64,000 nt of DNA from Hymenobacter sp. J193 (GTDB lineage Bacteria; Bacteroidota; Bacteroidia; Cytophagales; Hymenobacteraceae), in NCBI RefSeq assembly GCF_024700075.1, contig NZ_JAJONE010000006.1:1-64000 (forward strand). Reading direction: 5' to 3'. The translations under genes and the position numbers were made by a program. Within the stretch, counting starts at the first letter, position 1; every line of letters starts with the position of its first letter. The notes below the pieces were generated by a model that was not told the DNA's origin, did not search any database, and saw only the letters and a list, made by a program, of their open reading frames with translations. Positions 44,694 through 53,583 of this stretch are shown piece after piece.

Positions 44694-47649
44694 ATACTGC
44701 CAGCCCGGAAATTTCGCGGCCCTGAGCCAGTTTCTTCAACAGGGGAATGAGTTCGGTCATCAGCTCGCCTTCCTTGGCGGCGCGGGTTTTCCAGCCCAGG
44801 CCCAGCGGGGCCAGCAGGTCGCCCAGCGCCTCGCCATCGAAAATCATGCGCCGCAGAATGCCGTCCACGAAAGCCGTGAGGGCCTCCGGTGCCAGCCCGT
44901 GGCGGGCGGCAATAGTGGCCTGCTCAGCGGCGGTTTTCTGCTGCTTGAAGGCCTGGAAGCCCTCGCGGATTTCGGCCTCGCTGAAACCGCGGTTGGTGGG
45001 CAGGCCGGCAAAGTAGTCGGTCAGGTCGTCGGCCTCGTCCATGAGGTTGGCGCTGGAGCCCAGCAGGGCAATAATCTGCTCGCGGGTGAGCTTCTGCTTC
45101 TGCGGAGCCTGCCCGGTGCTGGCCGCCATCAGGCCCATGATGTAATCGTAGTCAATCACAGCCGAAGCGAAGAGCACGAACTCAAAGTCGAGCTGGTCCA
45201 CCGCCGGATTGTCGGTGCCGCCTTTGCCCTGCTGGTCGCGCAGGCGCTTGGCCGTTTCCAGATATTGGCTGCGAAAGGCGCGCAGGTCGTCGGTGGGCAG
45301 CAGGGTTTCGAGCTGCTGCTGCTCGGGCGCGCCCAGGTCGGTGTACTGGTCGAGCTGGGTGCGCAACCGCTGCACTTCCTTGAACTTCTCCACGAACTGG
45401 CCCCGGGCGGCGTCGCCCTTCAGGTTGGCTACGTCCTGGGGGGCAGCGGTGAGGCCCTGGGCCTGCATAAAGGTTTCCAACTGCTGCACGGCGGCCTCGT
45501 AGCGTTTCAGCACCACGGGCGCGGGGTCCACCAGCCAGATTTCCTTAGCGCGGCTCTTATCCACGCCGGAAAACAGAGCAATGGCCGCGTCAACGGCCGG
45601 CTGCTGCTGCCGGAAGTCGAGCACGTTTCCGTAGGGCTTGGTATCGTTGAGCACGCGGTTGGTGCGCGAAAACGCCTGAATCAGGCCGTGGTGCCGCAGA
45701 TTCTTATCCACGTACAGCGTGTTGAGGTACTTCGAGTCGAAGCCGGTGAGCAGCATATCCACCACAATGGTGAGGTCGATGCGTTTCGGGCGCGGGTAGT
45801 CGGCCACCGGCCACTTCTGGTCTTTGATGCGCTGCTGCACATCCTGGTAGTACCTATCGAACTCGCCGATGGTGTGGCTGGTGCTGTACTGGGCGTTATA
45901 GTCGGCAATAATGGTTTTGAGGGCCGCCTTCTTGCCTTCGGGGTCTTCCTGGTTGTCTTGCTTTTCCTGTTGCAGGTCTTCCTGCAGCTGCCGCACGTCG
46001 GGGTTGCCCTCGGCGGGGGGCGAAAACACGCAGGCCACGTTCAGGGGCAGGAAATCGGGGTCGGCTTCCAGCCGGCGCTGCTGCGCTTCCCGGAAGAGGC
46101 GGTAGTAAGCAATGGCGTCGTTGATGCTCTGCGTAGCCAGCACCGCATTGAAGCGGCGGTGGTGGGTGGCGGCATCGTGCTTGTGCAAAATGGCTTCTAC
46201 CACGGCCGCCTGCGCGGGGGCCGCTCCGGACCGGGCCGGCGTCTTGCCATCGGGCTTGAAGTAGTCGACGTGAAAGCGCAGCACGTTCTTGTCTTCAATG
46301 GCGTGGGTGATGGTGTAGGCGTGCAGGCGCTTCTGGAAAATGTCTTCCGTGGTCTTGAAAGACCCTTCCTGCCCGTCTACCTGAGTGTAGGTGGCGTTTT
46401 CCTCGAAAATGGGCGTGCCCGTGAAGCCAAAAAGCTGGGCCTTCGGGAAAAACTCCTTGATGGCCTGGTGGTTTTCGCCGAACTGCGAGCGGTGGCACTC
46501 ATCGAAGATGAAGACCACGCGCTTATCGCGCAGCGGTTGCAACTGCCCCTTGTAGTCCTGGCGGTGGCTGGGGTCGAGGGCAATACCGAGCTTCTGGATA
46601 GTGGTCACGATGACCTTGTCGGCGTAGTCGGGAGAGAGCAGCCGGCGAACCAGGGCCCCGGTGTTGGTATTCTCCTCCACGCAGCCTTCCTGAAACCGGT
46701 TGAACTCCTCACGGGTCTGACGGTCCAGGTCTTTACGGTCCACCACAAAGAGGCATTTCTCGATGTCGGGGTTGTCCTTGAGCAGCGTCGAGGCCTTGAA
46801 GGACGTGAGCGTCTTGCCGCTGCCGGTGGTGTGCCAGATGTAGCCGTTGCCCCGGTTCTGGTGAATGCAGTCGACAATAGCCTTCACCGCGTAAATCTGG
46901 TAGGGGCGCATCACCAGTAGCCGCTGCTCGCTTTCCACCAGCACCATGTAGCGGCTGATGGTTTCGGCCAGCGTACACTTGGCCAGAAAAGTAGAGGCGA
47001 AGTCATGCAGGCCGCTGATGTTCCGATTGTCGATGTCCGCGTACTGGTACACGGGCAGGAACTGCTCGTCGGCCGAAAAGCTGAAGTGCTGGGCGCGGTT
47101 GTTGGCGAAATAGAAGGTAGTGGACCGGTTGGAGACGATGAACAGCTGAATGAAGCACAGCAGCGTATTGGTGTAGCCGTTGCCGGGGTCGGCCTTGTAG
47201 TCCACAATTTGCTGCATGGCGCGGCGCGGCGTCACTTCCAGCGTCTTCAGTTCCAGCTGCACCATCGGCAGGCCGTTGATGAGCAGGATGACATCGTAGC
47301 GGTGGTGGCTGCTGGCGGTGCTGATGCGTAGCTGGTTCACCACCTCAAAATCGTTCTTGCACCACTCCTTGATGTTGACGAGGGTATAATTCAGCGGCGT
47401 CCCGTCTTCCCGGATAAAGGTGTTCTTGCCCCGCAGCGTTTTGGAGGCCAGGAACACGTCGGGATTCACAATTTCATCCCGTAGGCGGCTGAACTCTGCA
47501 TCAGAGAGCTGCACACAGTTCAGGGCCTCAAACTTTTGGCGAAAGTTGGCTTCCAACGCATCTTTGGTGCGGATATCGGGCCGGTGAATGTATTTCAGCC
47601 GGGTTAGCTCCCCGATAAAGCCGTATTCTATCTGCGCTTCGTTGACCAT
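44686..47649 (-). CDS. hsdR: Type I restriction endonuclease subunit HsdR
   Basis: A 987-residue HsdR. The N-terminal nuclease domain shows RYDVILLINGLPMVQLELKT (D...ExK). The translocase has Walker A WHTTGSGKTLTSF, the helicase box DECHRSQFGE, GFTGTPIF and the motif VI region QAFSRTNRV. It moves DNA and cuts it away from unmethylated sites. It is the first gene of the leftward hsd operon. The start at 47649 (MVNEAQIEYGF) matches family N-termini better than 47682. Confidence 0.93.
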   Translation of the reverse strand: MVNEAQIEYGFIGELTRLKYIHRPDIRTKDALEANFRQKFEALNCVQLSDAEFSRLRDEIVNPDVFLASKTLRGKNTFIREDGTPLNYTLVNIKEWCKNDFEVVNQLRISTASSHHRYDVILLINGLPMVQLELKTLEVTPRRAMQQIVDYKADPGNGYTNTLLCFIQLFIVSNRSTTFYFANNRAQHFSFSADEQFLPVYQYADIDNRNISGLHDFASTFLAKCTLAETISRYMVLVESEQRLLVMRPYQIYAVKAIVDCIHQNRGNGYIWHTTGSGKTLTSFKASTLLKDNPDIEKCLFVVDRKDLDRQTREEFNRFQEGCVEENTNTGALVRRLLSPDYADKVIVTTIQKLGIALDPSHRQDYKGQLQPLRDKRVVFIFDECHRSQFGENHQAIKEFFPKAQLFGFTGTPIFEENATYTQVDGQEGSFKTTEDIFQKRLHAYTITHAIEDKNVLRFHVDYFKPDGKTPARSGAAPAQAAVVEAILHKHDAATHHRRFNAVLATQSINDAIAYYRLFREAQQRRLEADPDFLPLNVACVFSPPAEGNPDVRQLQEDLQQEKQDNQEDPEGKKAALKTIIADYNAQYSTSHTIGEFDRYYQDVQQRIKDQKWPVADYPRPKRIDLTIVVDMLLTGFDSKYLNTLYVDKNLRHHGLIQAFSRTNRVLNDTKPYGNVLDFRQQQPAVDAAIALFSGVDKSRAKEIWLVDPAPVVLKRYEAAVQQLETFMQAQGLTAAPQDVANLKGDAARGQFVEKFKEVQRLRTQLDQYTDLGAPEQQQLETLLPTDDLRAFRSQYLETAKRLRDQQGKGGTDNPAVDQLDFEFVLFASAVIDYDYIMGLMAASTGQAPQKQKLTREQIIALLGSSANLMDEADDLTDYFAGLPTNRGFSEAEIREGFQAFKQQKTAAEQATIAARHGLAPEALTAFVDGILRRMIFDGEALGDLLAPLGLGWKTRAAKEGELMTELIPLLKKLAQGREISGLAVYE

Positions 47650-47867
47650 GGAGTATAGTTGCTGTTTGCCGGGGCTTGACACCGGCTTTTTATCCGTAAA
47701 ACTACCTAGCTGAAATTGGACTCGGAAGTGCCCCTCAGAACTGATTTCCCGCTTCCGCAGCCTAATGGCGCAATATCGTCAGAATAGCCGATGCGGCTGG
47801 GCCCTTTCAGTAGCACGAAGCATTGAGGTTGTCTTTTCTTTCAAAAAGCCGAATCTTTGCCTTGCCA

Positions 47868-47988
47868 AAAAAGTATCCGCCACATCGGCTTTGCCGGTGC
47901 TGTTTGGTTGGTACCGTATAATTCCTCGGTCATATGCTTCAACTTGCTGTTTGACCGGAAGCCCACCCTGTTGAGGGTGGGCTTTTTT
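47868..47988 (+). ncRNA. Candidate small structured RNA
   Basis: A -7-like GAATCTTTGC box (47851-47860) is followed about 10 bp later by a non-coding stretch with a possible hairpin CGGTCA...TGACCG (about 47926-47957) and a strong intrinsic terminator. No ORF of useful length with an ATG fits. A terminator without an upstream plus-strand gene suggests an independent short transcript of about 120 nt. The boundaries are estimates. Confidence 0.35.
47959..47988 (+). terminator. Intrinsic terminator without an upstream protein gene
   Basis: AAGCCCACCCT pairs with AGGGTGGGCTT around a GTTG loop, and six T residues follow (47983-47988). The T run is on the plus strand only. Confidence 0.85.
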
Positions 47989-48059
47989 GCTTGGTGCTCT
48001 ACTCCAAGATGTTCCGGCACTCAAGAAACAACTGCAAAATCCGCTTTATTCCCCCCTGC

Positions 48060-48067
48060 TATCTTTG
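48060..48067 (+). promoter_or_regulatory. -7 box of a Bacteroidota-type promoter
   Basis: TATCTTTG fits the TAnnTTTG consensus of Bacteroidota housekeeping promoters and lies 28 bp before the ATG at 48096. Confidence 0.6.
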
Positions 48068-48095
48068 CCATCATGTTAGCACTGCCCCGGACTAT

Positions 48096-48491
48096 ATGAC
48101 GTTTAATGATGATTCCGCCGAACGATTTGAGGCTGATTTCCCCTCGTTCGACGCCTCGTTTGCCGTAACGTATGAGGACGCACTACGCCTGGTGCGGGGG
48201 TATCTGCGCACCTACGAGCCGGCGGCCCTGCACAAGCTACTGGACCGCTGCGCAGACCTGAATCTGGCCGTTGATGCACAGCAGTTGCACCGGGTGTACT
48301 ATGGTCCACTGGTTAAGCAGGAGCCTAAATTAATTCGGAACCTGCTGGGCGTGTTCGGCTATCAAGCCATGTTGCTGGGCTTCGATGTCGGGCCGATACG
48401 GGGCAAGACGTGCTACATGCTCTTCCTGAAGACGAAGGGCCGTCTGGACCGCTTTCAGCAGGAGCTAGCTGCCTTCGACGCGGAAGTATAG
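48096..48491 (+). CDS. Small HTH-like protein, paralog of the gene at 4.5 kb
   Basis: A 131-residue protein with an acidic N-terminus, a helical part (YEDALRLVRGYLRTYEPAAL) and an HTH-like segment (DAQQLHRVYYGPLVKQEPKL then IRNLLGVFGYQ). The C-terminus (MLFLKTKGRLDRFQQELAAF) matches that of the 4461-4886 protein. The ATG at 48096 follows a good promoter box. The function is not recognised; a DNA-binding plasmid regulator is the likeliest reading. Confidence 0.6.
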   Translation: MTFNDDSAERFEADFPSFDASFAVTYEDALRLVRGYLRTYEPAALHKLLDRCADLNLAVDAQQLHRVYYGPLVKQEPKLIRNLLGVFGYQAMLLGFDVGPIRGKTCYMLFLKTKGRLDRFQQELAAFDAEV

Positions 48492-48646
48492 GGGCATACC
48501 CATCTTCCAATCGGGCGGATTTGCACGCCAAGCATAGTTTTGGCCTACTTACGGGCCGCTAGAGTTGGAACAGAATTTCTCGTGAGGAGCGAGGCATTCT
48601 ACTTCTCTGTATTTTTAAGCTTTCCCCCTTCCCATCGGCCCCGCGT

Positions 48647-49186
48647 ATGGACCAGCTCCGCATGATAGAGTACCAGCCGCGCCACTGGCGCGTGGTGTAT
48701 CCAGCGGTTGTGTTGCAGCATGAGGCGCTGTTTCAGCAGGGCAAAGCTTTGCACACGGCCGCGCCGCTGGAAGCGGAGCAAATCTACCGGCGTATCATGG
48801 CCGCCTGCGGGGAGCTGCACCTGGATGCGGTGTCGCACCTGGGAATGCTGCTCAACAACCGGACGCCCGGCCTGGGCCTCACATACCTGATGCAGGCATT
48901 TATGCAGGCCCGGCTGCTGTTTCCCAAATCCTTCGAGGAAGGCCGGGATGTGCTGCTCTACGAATCCACGGGCAACGGCTTTGTACTAACTGCCTACTAT
49001 GCCATGGGCGTGGAGCTGCAGAAAGCGAAGCGCTGGACCGAGGCGCTGGCCCTGTTCGAGTTCCTGGTGCTGATTAACCCAAAGGACAATCACGGGGCCG
49101 GGCGGTGGATTGCGGGCCTTAAGGAGCGGATAGCGGCGGCGGGAGGAAACCCGGACCCGGAAGCTATTTCACTGGTAAGGCCCTAA
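48647..49186 (+). CDS. Hypothetical TPR-like helical protein
   Basis: A 179-residue, mainly helical protein. Helix pairs such as EAEQIYRRIMAACGELHLDA and AKRWTEALALFEFLVLINPK resemble tetratricopeptide repeats, which mediate protein contacts. Start at 48647 (MDQLRM) or at the nearby Met 48662. The gene stands alone between two divergent or convergent neighbours and ends at a strong terminator. No specific function can be given. Confidence 0.6.
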   Translation: MDQLRMIEYQPRHWRVVYPAVVLQHEALFQQGKALHTAAPLEAEQIYRRIMAACGELHLDAVSHLGMLLNNRTPGLGLTYLMQAFMQARLLFPKSFEEGRDVLLYESTGNGFVLTAYYAMGVELQKAKRWTEALALFEFLVLINPKDNHGAGRWIAGLKERIAAAGGNPDPEAISLVRP

Positions 49187-49208
49187 ATAACTATCAAAGA
49201 AGTGGTGT

Positions 49209-49246
49209 AAAAAGAGGCCCGGCTACTTGTAGCCGGGCCTCTTTTT
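49209..49246. terminator. Bidirectional terminator with a 17-bp stem
   Basis: AAAAAGAGGCCCGGCTA and its exact complement TAGCCGGGCCTCTTTTT flank a CTTG loop. It serves the TPR-like gene and the convergent zinc-ribbon gene, whose stop codon lies at its edge. Confidence 0.93.
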
Positions 49247-49460
49247 AGTTTGATTGAGTACGCTGGTGAGGCGGTGTCCAGTCCGTCCACGTCCGGGTGG
49301 TCTGGCAGCAGGTACACTGCATTCTCAACTCCGTGGCAACGGGCGACACGTCCAGTACCTCATCGTGGGCATGGAGCGTTTCCTCACCGCAAGTACTGCA
49401 CATCAGTAGCTCGGTGCCGGCTATCATATCCTCCATAAAGCTTAGCTCGTCGTCTTGCAT
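49245..49460 (-). CDS. Small zinc-ribbon protein
   Basis: A 71-residue protein with two Cys pairs, MCSTCGEET and MQCTCCQTT, about 29 residues apart, which can bind one zinc ion as a ribbon. No family name can be given. It is 20 bp downstream of the Fic gene in the same direction, so it may belong to the mobilization/Fic transcript. Confidence 0.6.
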   Translation of the reverse strand: MQDDELSFMEDMIAGTELLMCSTCGEETLHAHDEVLDVSPVATELRMQCTCCQTTRTWTDWTPPHQRTQSN

Positions 49461-49480
49461 GGTCGGGTGGTTAGGTAGGG

Positions 49481-50890
49481 TTAGCGTTCAATTCCGCCAC
49501 TGTCGCGGCCGACGTTAGGGCCACCGCGGTCAATCGTTTTGGGTGGTTTTTCCAGCACGCTAACTGAGTTGCGCAGTTCGTCGGTGTACTTGTTGCTGCT
49601 CAGGCTCGGGATGCTGCCGGCGGCCAGCATGGCCTTATGGGCGTTTTCCTGGTTCATGCCCGCAATAGCCGGGCTGCGCTCCACAAACCTGGCTACCTCC
49701 CGCAGGCGGGCGGCATCGAGTCCCTTGCCGTTTTCTTCCAAGCCCCTGGCTACCTCGCGGGCAGCTTTGATAAAGAGCGGCTGGGCCTCCTCGTGGGTTT
49801 TGGGCACAATGGCAGCCGGGTTAGCCGTGCGCTCAGCGGCTGCCGGTACTGAGGCTTGCGGCTGCCGCTGAGGTGTCACCAGTTCCTTGCCCTCGGCCAG
49901 CTGCGCCACCTGCACCGACGAAGCCCGTAGCCGCCTGGCGTCTTCCAAGTCCAACGTCATATCCTTCATGCCGGGATGCTTCAGAATCTTGTCAGCGGCC
50001 AGCTGCATTTCAATGATGCCGGGACCTTTGATGGCGACGGGGTCATGGGTAACCGCTGAAACCCGCTGGGCCAGCTTTACGCCCTGGTCATAATTGCCGG
50101 GGCCGGGCATATTGGCAATGACGTTCGCCGCCCGGTAGCCGGTCACCTCCAACTCCCGCCGGGCATCCATTGCCTTCATGGCCGGCGACAATTCCGGGGG
50201 CGCGGCAGCCAAGCTGGGGGTGCGCAGCTTTTCGGCCGCAACTCCCGGGGCCGGCGTCGTTATCTGCTGCAACATTTCCCGCAGGGGCTTGAGGTTTTTA
50301 TCGGCCTCGGCCGGGGGGTACAGCCGGACCATTGCCTCGTCGCGGCTGCGGTTCAGCACTTCGGGCGAGATTTTCCCAAAGTCCACCTGGTAGCCAGCTT
50401 CCTTGCCCAACTGGGTAACCATTGCCTGCAGGGTGCGGCCGTTGCCCTCGCGGAAAGCATGGGTGTGGTTGTACTGGTCCATGTAGTAGGCAGCCCGCTC
50501 GGTGAACTTGTCTTGGTCCAGGCCTTTCAAGCCGTTCTCCTTACCCAGCTGCTCCCCGATGGCCCCTAGCCGCTGCTCTATCTCCTTGTGCGGGGCATAG
50601 GTCATGGTTTCCTTGAAGCCGGTAACGTAGGTGGCCTTGTTACCCTGAAATCCCCGGTCAGCCCGCGTCTCGCCGGCCCACTGGTACACGTCCTCAAAAA
50701 GCTTTTTGTGTAGCTCTTTCAGCTGGGCATGGTCAAACTGCCCGCCCTGGATGCCGCCCGACTCATTGAGTTTGGCCAGCTTGGGCAAGGCGCTATCATT
50801 CTCCACCTGCCGTAGCACTTCGGCATCCTTGATACCGAATTTATTGAGTAGTACCCCGTTTTCGTCGCTGAACTTGTCGTTGGCTGCCAT
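49481..50890 (-). CDS. fic: Fic-domain toxin (AMP-transferase type)
   Basis: A 469-residue protein. The Fic domain covers residues ~40-200: upstream flap region GFQGNKATYVTGFKETMTY and the catalytic loop HTHAFREGNGRTLQAM, which keeps the His, Glu, Gly-Asn-Gly-Arg core of HxFx(D/E)GNGR; the usual last Arg is Gln. Fic enzymes transfer AMP to target proteins. The ~270-residue C-terminal part is helical and Pro/Ala-rich with no recognised domain. It is encoded in the mobilization gene run next to the coupling protein, as VbhT is in Bartonella. The small antitoxin lies 18 bp upstream. Confidence 0.85.
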   Translation of the reverse strand: MAANDKFSDENGVLLNKFGIKDAEVLRQVENDSALPKLAKLNESGGIQGGQFDHAQLKELHKKLFEDVYQWAGETRADRGFQGNKATYVTGFKETMTYAPHKEIEQRLGAIGEQLGKENGLKGLDQDKFTERAAYYMDQYNHTHAFREGNGRTLQAMVTQLGKEAGYQVDFGKISPEVLNRSRDEAMVRLYPPAEADKNLKPLREMLQQITTPAPGVAAEKLRTPSLAAAPPELSPAMKAMDARRELEVTGYRAANVIANMPGPGNYDQGVKLAQRVSAVTHDPVAIKGPGIIEMQLAADKILKHPGMKDMTLDLEDARRLRASSVQVAQLAEGKELVTPQRQPQASVPAAAERTANPAAIVPKTHEEAQPLFIKAAREVARGLEENGKGLDAARLREVARFVERSPAIAGMNQENAHKAMLAAGSIPSLSSNKYTDELRNSVSVLEKPPKTIDRGGPNVGRDSGGIER

Positions 50891-50908
50891 TCGCTGGGTG
50901 ATTACGGG

Positions 50909-51160
50909 TTACTGCTCAGTTGCTGCCGGCGTGCCGTACTTGGCCTGCAGGCGGGCGCGATTCAGCTCGTCCACCTGGTCTAAGGTCAGTTCCCCATCGA
51001 CGTAGCGCTGCATCAGGGCCATTACCTCCTCGCTGGGCGCGGGGCCGTTGCTCATCAGAATAGAAACCGAGTTGGAGGCGTGGCGCTCCCGCTCCTGGCG
51101 GGCGCTCAGCTGCTCGGGCGTTAAGCCGGCGGCGGCGGGGGCAAACGTAGGTACTTGCAT
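50909..51160 (-). CDS. Fic antitoxin (VbhA/FicA-like)
   Basis: An 83-residue protein whose second half matches VbhA-type antitoxins: NSVSILMSNGPAPSEEVM followed by MQRYVDGELTLDQVDEL. Class I Fic antitoxins obstruct ATP binding through an [S/T]xxxE[G/N] helix. The corresponding segment here seems to be SILMSN, in which the Glu is Ser. It precedes the Fic gene by 18 bp, the usual antitoxin-first order. Confidence 0.72.
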   Translation of the reverse strand: MQVPTFAPAAAGLTPEQLSARQERERHASNSVSILMSNGPAPSEEVMALMQRYVDGELTLDQVDELNRARLQAKYGTPAATEQ

Positions 51161-51260
51161 AGAATTCTGGTAAGAGAGTGGATATCACTTAAACGAAAAA
51201 CAGGGCTTGAACGTCGCTTTTTGGCCCTTTTTCAGGTTATTCAGCAGCAATTTTTACACC

Positions 51261-53542
51261 TCATGCCAAGGTGTTTACGTGCAGGGCCAACGTATCCCGC
51301 ACCTCCTGGCGCACCCGCATGAAATTTTCCTGCACCGCGTCGGCCAAGGCCTTCTCCGGGTCGTCGTCTGGCCCACCAAAGCTCACCATCGGGTGCAGGG
51401 GAAACTGCTCCCCGTCCACTCGGGCCGGGTGATAGTACCCTGGAAAAAGGTGCTCTCGGTTTCCACCGTCTGCCCGATGAACTCCCCCTGCTGCAAGCCG
51501 ATGGTGTCCTGCACCCGAACGAGGTTGCGCTCCTGGTAGCTGGTGCTTTGGTTGGAACTGCTGTTGCGGCTGCCGGTACCGCCCTGGCTCGTGCCGGTGC
51601 TGGTGCTTATCATTTCCTTGTCTTCGCGGCCTACCAGCTCCGAAATGAACTTGGCCGTTTCCAGCGAGTTCACCTTGCCGAAAAACTGGTTGTTCAGGTT
51701 CGACACCATTACCTGCATCTTCTCCTTTCCGTAGGCATCCGTCATCTGGCTCAGGTCCTGCGTCATGTACACCATCGCCACCTTGTTGCTACGGGCCGTG
51801 GCCGGTATCACCTCCAGGCCGGGCACGTAGATGGTCGCGGCCTCGTCGAGGAACACGTAGCTGCGGTGCTTGCGCTGCTGGTTCATCAGCTTCAGCGCTA
51901 CCGTTATTACGCACGACACCACCGGCGAAAACGTCTCCTTCAGGGTGGGGTCGTTGCCGATGCACAGCAGCTTAGGGGCCTTCGGGTCATTCAGATTGAG
52001 CGAGAAGCCTTCCCCCTCGGCTTCGTTGGGCGTCAGCACCCACACGATTTGCGGGCTGTTAATCCGGGTTAGAATCACCTGCAGCGTGCCCACGACGGCG
52101 GCTATCTGCTTTTCCGCTTTTTGCTTCACGGCAGTAATGATGGACCTAGCCAGGTCGCCACTCTCTAGGTCTGTATCGAGCATACTCAAAACGTGCTTGA
52201 AGTCGTCGTGCATCGCCGTAGCTACGACGTGGGGAATGGTGCACAGCGCCGGGTAGTGCTTGCGGTAAAACCAGATGATGCTGGTCAGATACGCCACGGC
52301 GCTGGTATCGAAGAACTCCATCTTGCGGATGCTGGATGGATTCAGGTTATTGATGATGGCCCGGCTGTACTCCTCGGCAAAGGCTACCACGGGCATATCA
52401 TCGGGCCGCAGCGGGTTCACCCGCTCACTGCGCGTCAGGTCCCGGAAGTTGATGATGTGCAGCTGTACCGGCGGCTCGTCCTGCTCCTGCTCGGCAGTGG
52501 TCAGCTTGGCCGTGGCCTTGCCCATCATGCTATCGGCATACTTCGCTGCCTGCTGCTTCTCTTCTCGCGCTGGCGCTCGGCCAAAACCAAGGCTTTCTGC
52601 GCGGTTTCCGCCAGCACCGGAAACTTAAAGTCGTAGATGAGGCCGGCGAAATTCTTGTAGGCAAACTGCTCTACCATCGGCTCCCCTATCGAGAAGGTCT
52701 TGCCCGCGCCGGCCCCGCCCAGTACCAGCGTGCCCCGGTAGGGGTTGGCAATGGTTATCCAACCACCATCTGCCGTGCGGAAATAGATGCCGTCCGGCGT
52801 TTCTATCTTCTTGCGCTCGGTGGTCAGCCCGAAGGCCGGGCGCTTGGTAGTGGCCCACAACAGCCCCACCAGCCCACAGCTGGCCAGTACGGCAGTAGCG
52901 GCACCCGGATACCCGAACGTGATAAAGCCGGGCGTGTAGTGGTGCATATTCAGCAGCACGTAGCCAGCAATCAGGAACACGGCCGCGCCTACTCCGGCCA
53001 CCACACGGAATGCCTTTTGGTTGATGGGCTTGCGCTTCGGCTTGCCCGGCACCGTAGCCGGGGCCTTCTGCACGAACACCAGCACGAGGCCCGCCAGCAG
53101 CAGCAGTGCCCGCAGCCACACCCCGGCCGGGCCGTAGAACTTGGCCGCCTTCACCAGCAGCTTCGACTTGAACCCCTGGCCCGCCTTCGCTACAGCCTCG
53201 GCGCGGGCCACGCTTTTACTCAGCGCCTGGTCGGTGGCGTGAGTCGCGGATACGGCAGCCTGTGCTCCCCTCCCCTACTACCTGGCCAGCTTCGAGCTGC
53301 GCCTTGGCAATCCTGCGCTGCCGCTGGCGCTCATTGATGGCGGCAATCCGGGCGGCGAGTTTTTCCTTGGGAGTAAGGGCCTTTATCTCGGGCTGGGTGA
53401 GCTGCACGGCCCGGGCCTGGGCTATCTCGTCACGATGCAGCAGCGTGTAATACTCGCCGCCGATGATGGCCAGCAGTAGCAGGGCGAAAATCAGACCGAC
53501 GTTCTGGGTGTTGGGCGCGGCCCTGGGTGGTTGGCTAGACAT
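51261..53542 (-). CDS. VirD4/TraG-type coupling protein, frameshifted three times
   Basis: About 760 residues after repair. The N-terminus has membrane helices (VGLIFALLLLAIIGGEYY, LRALLLLAGLVLVFVQ, VVAGVGAAVFLIAGYVLL). The ATPase shows Walker A LVLGGAGAGKTFSIGEP and Walker B RSYVFLDEAATIYVPG, with TQDLSQMTDAYGKEKM behind it, as in TraM-recognition-site ATPases. It brings the relaxase-DNA complex to the secretion channel. Frames change near 53267-53275 (one extra base in the G-rich run), near 52560 (one G missing) and near 51424 (one G missing); after the last, the protein ends VDGEQFPLHPMVSFGG... at 51261. Confidence 0.87.
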
Positions 53543-53583
53543 AACTGTGTAGAGGGTTGTTGGAAAGGATAAGGGTGGTGGCG

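Larger units (their letters stand above)
47650..48095. other. Divergent intergenic region before hsdR and the second HTH-like gene
   Basis: No protein gene is supported in this 446-bp gap. It must hold the hsdR promoter (left part), a possible small RNA with terminator (about 47868-47988) and a -7 type promoter box for the next gene (48060-48067). Confidence 0.5.

Noticed and set aside
44443..46920. Open frame of 825 codons on the plus strand
   Set aside because: It is antisense to hsdR, has no recognisable domain and reflects GC-rich codon structure of the true gene, which has all restriction motifs.
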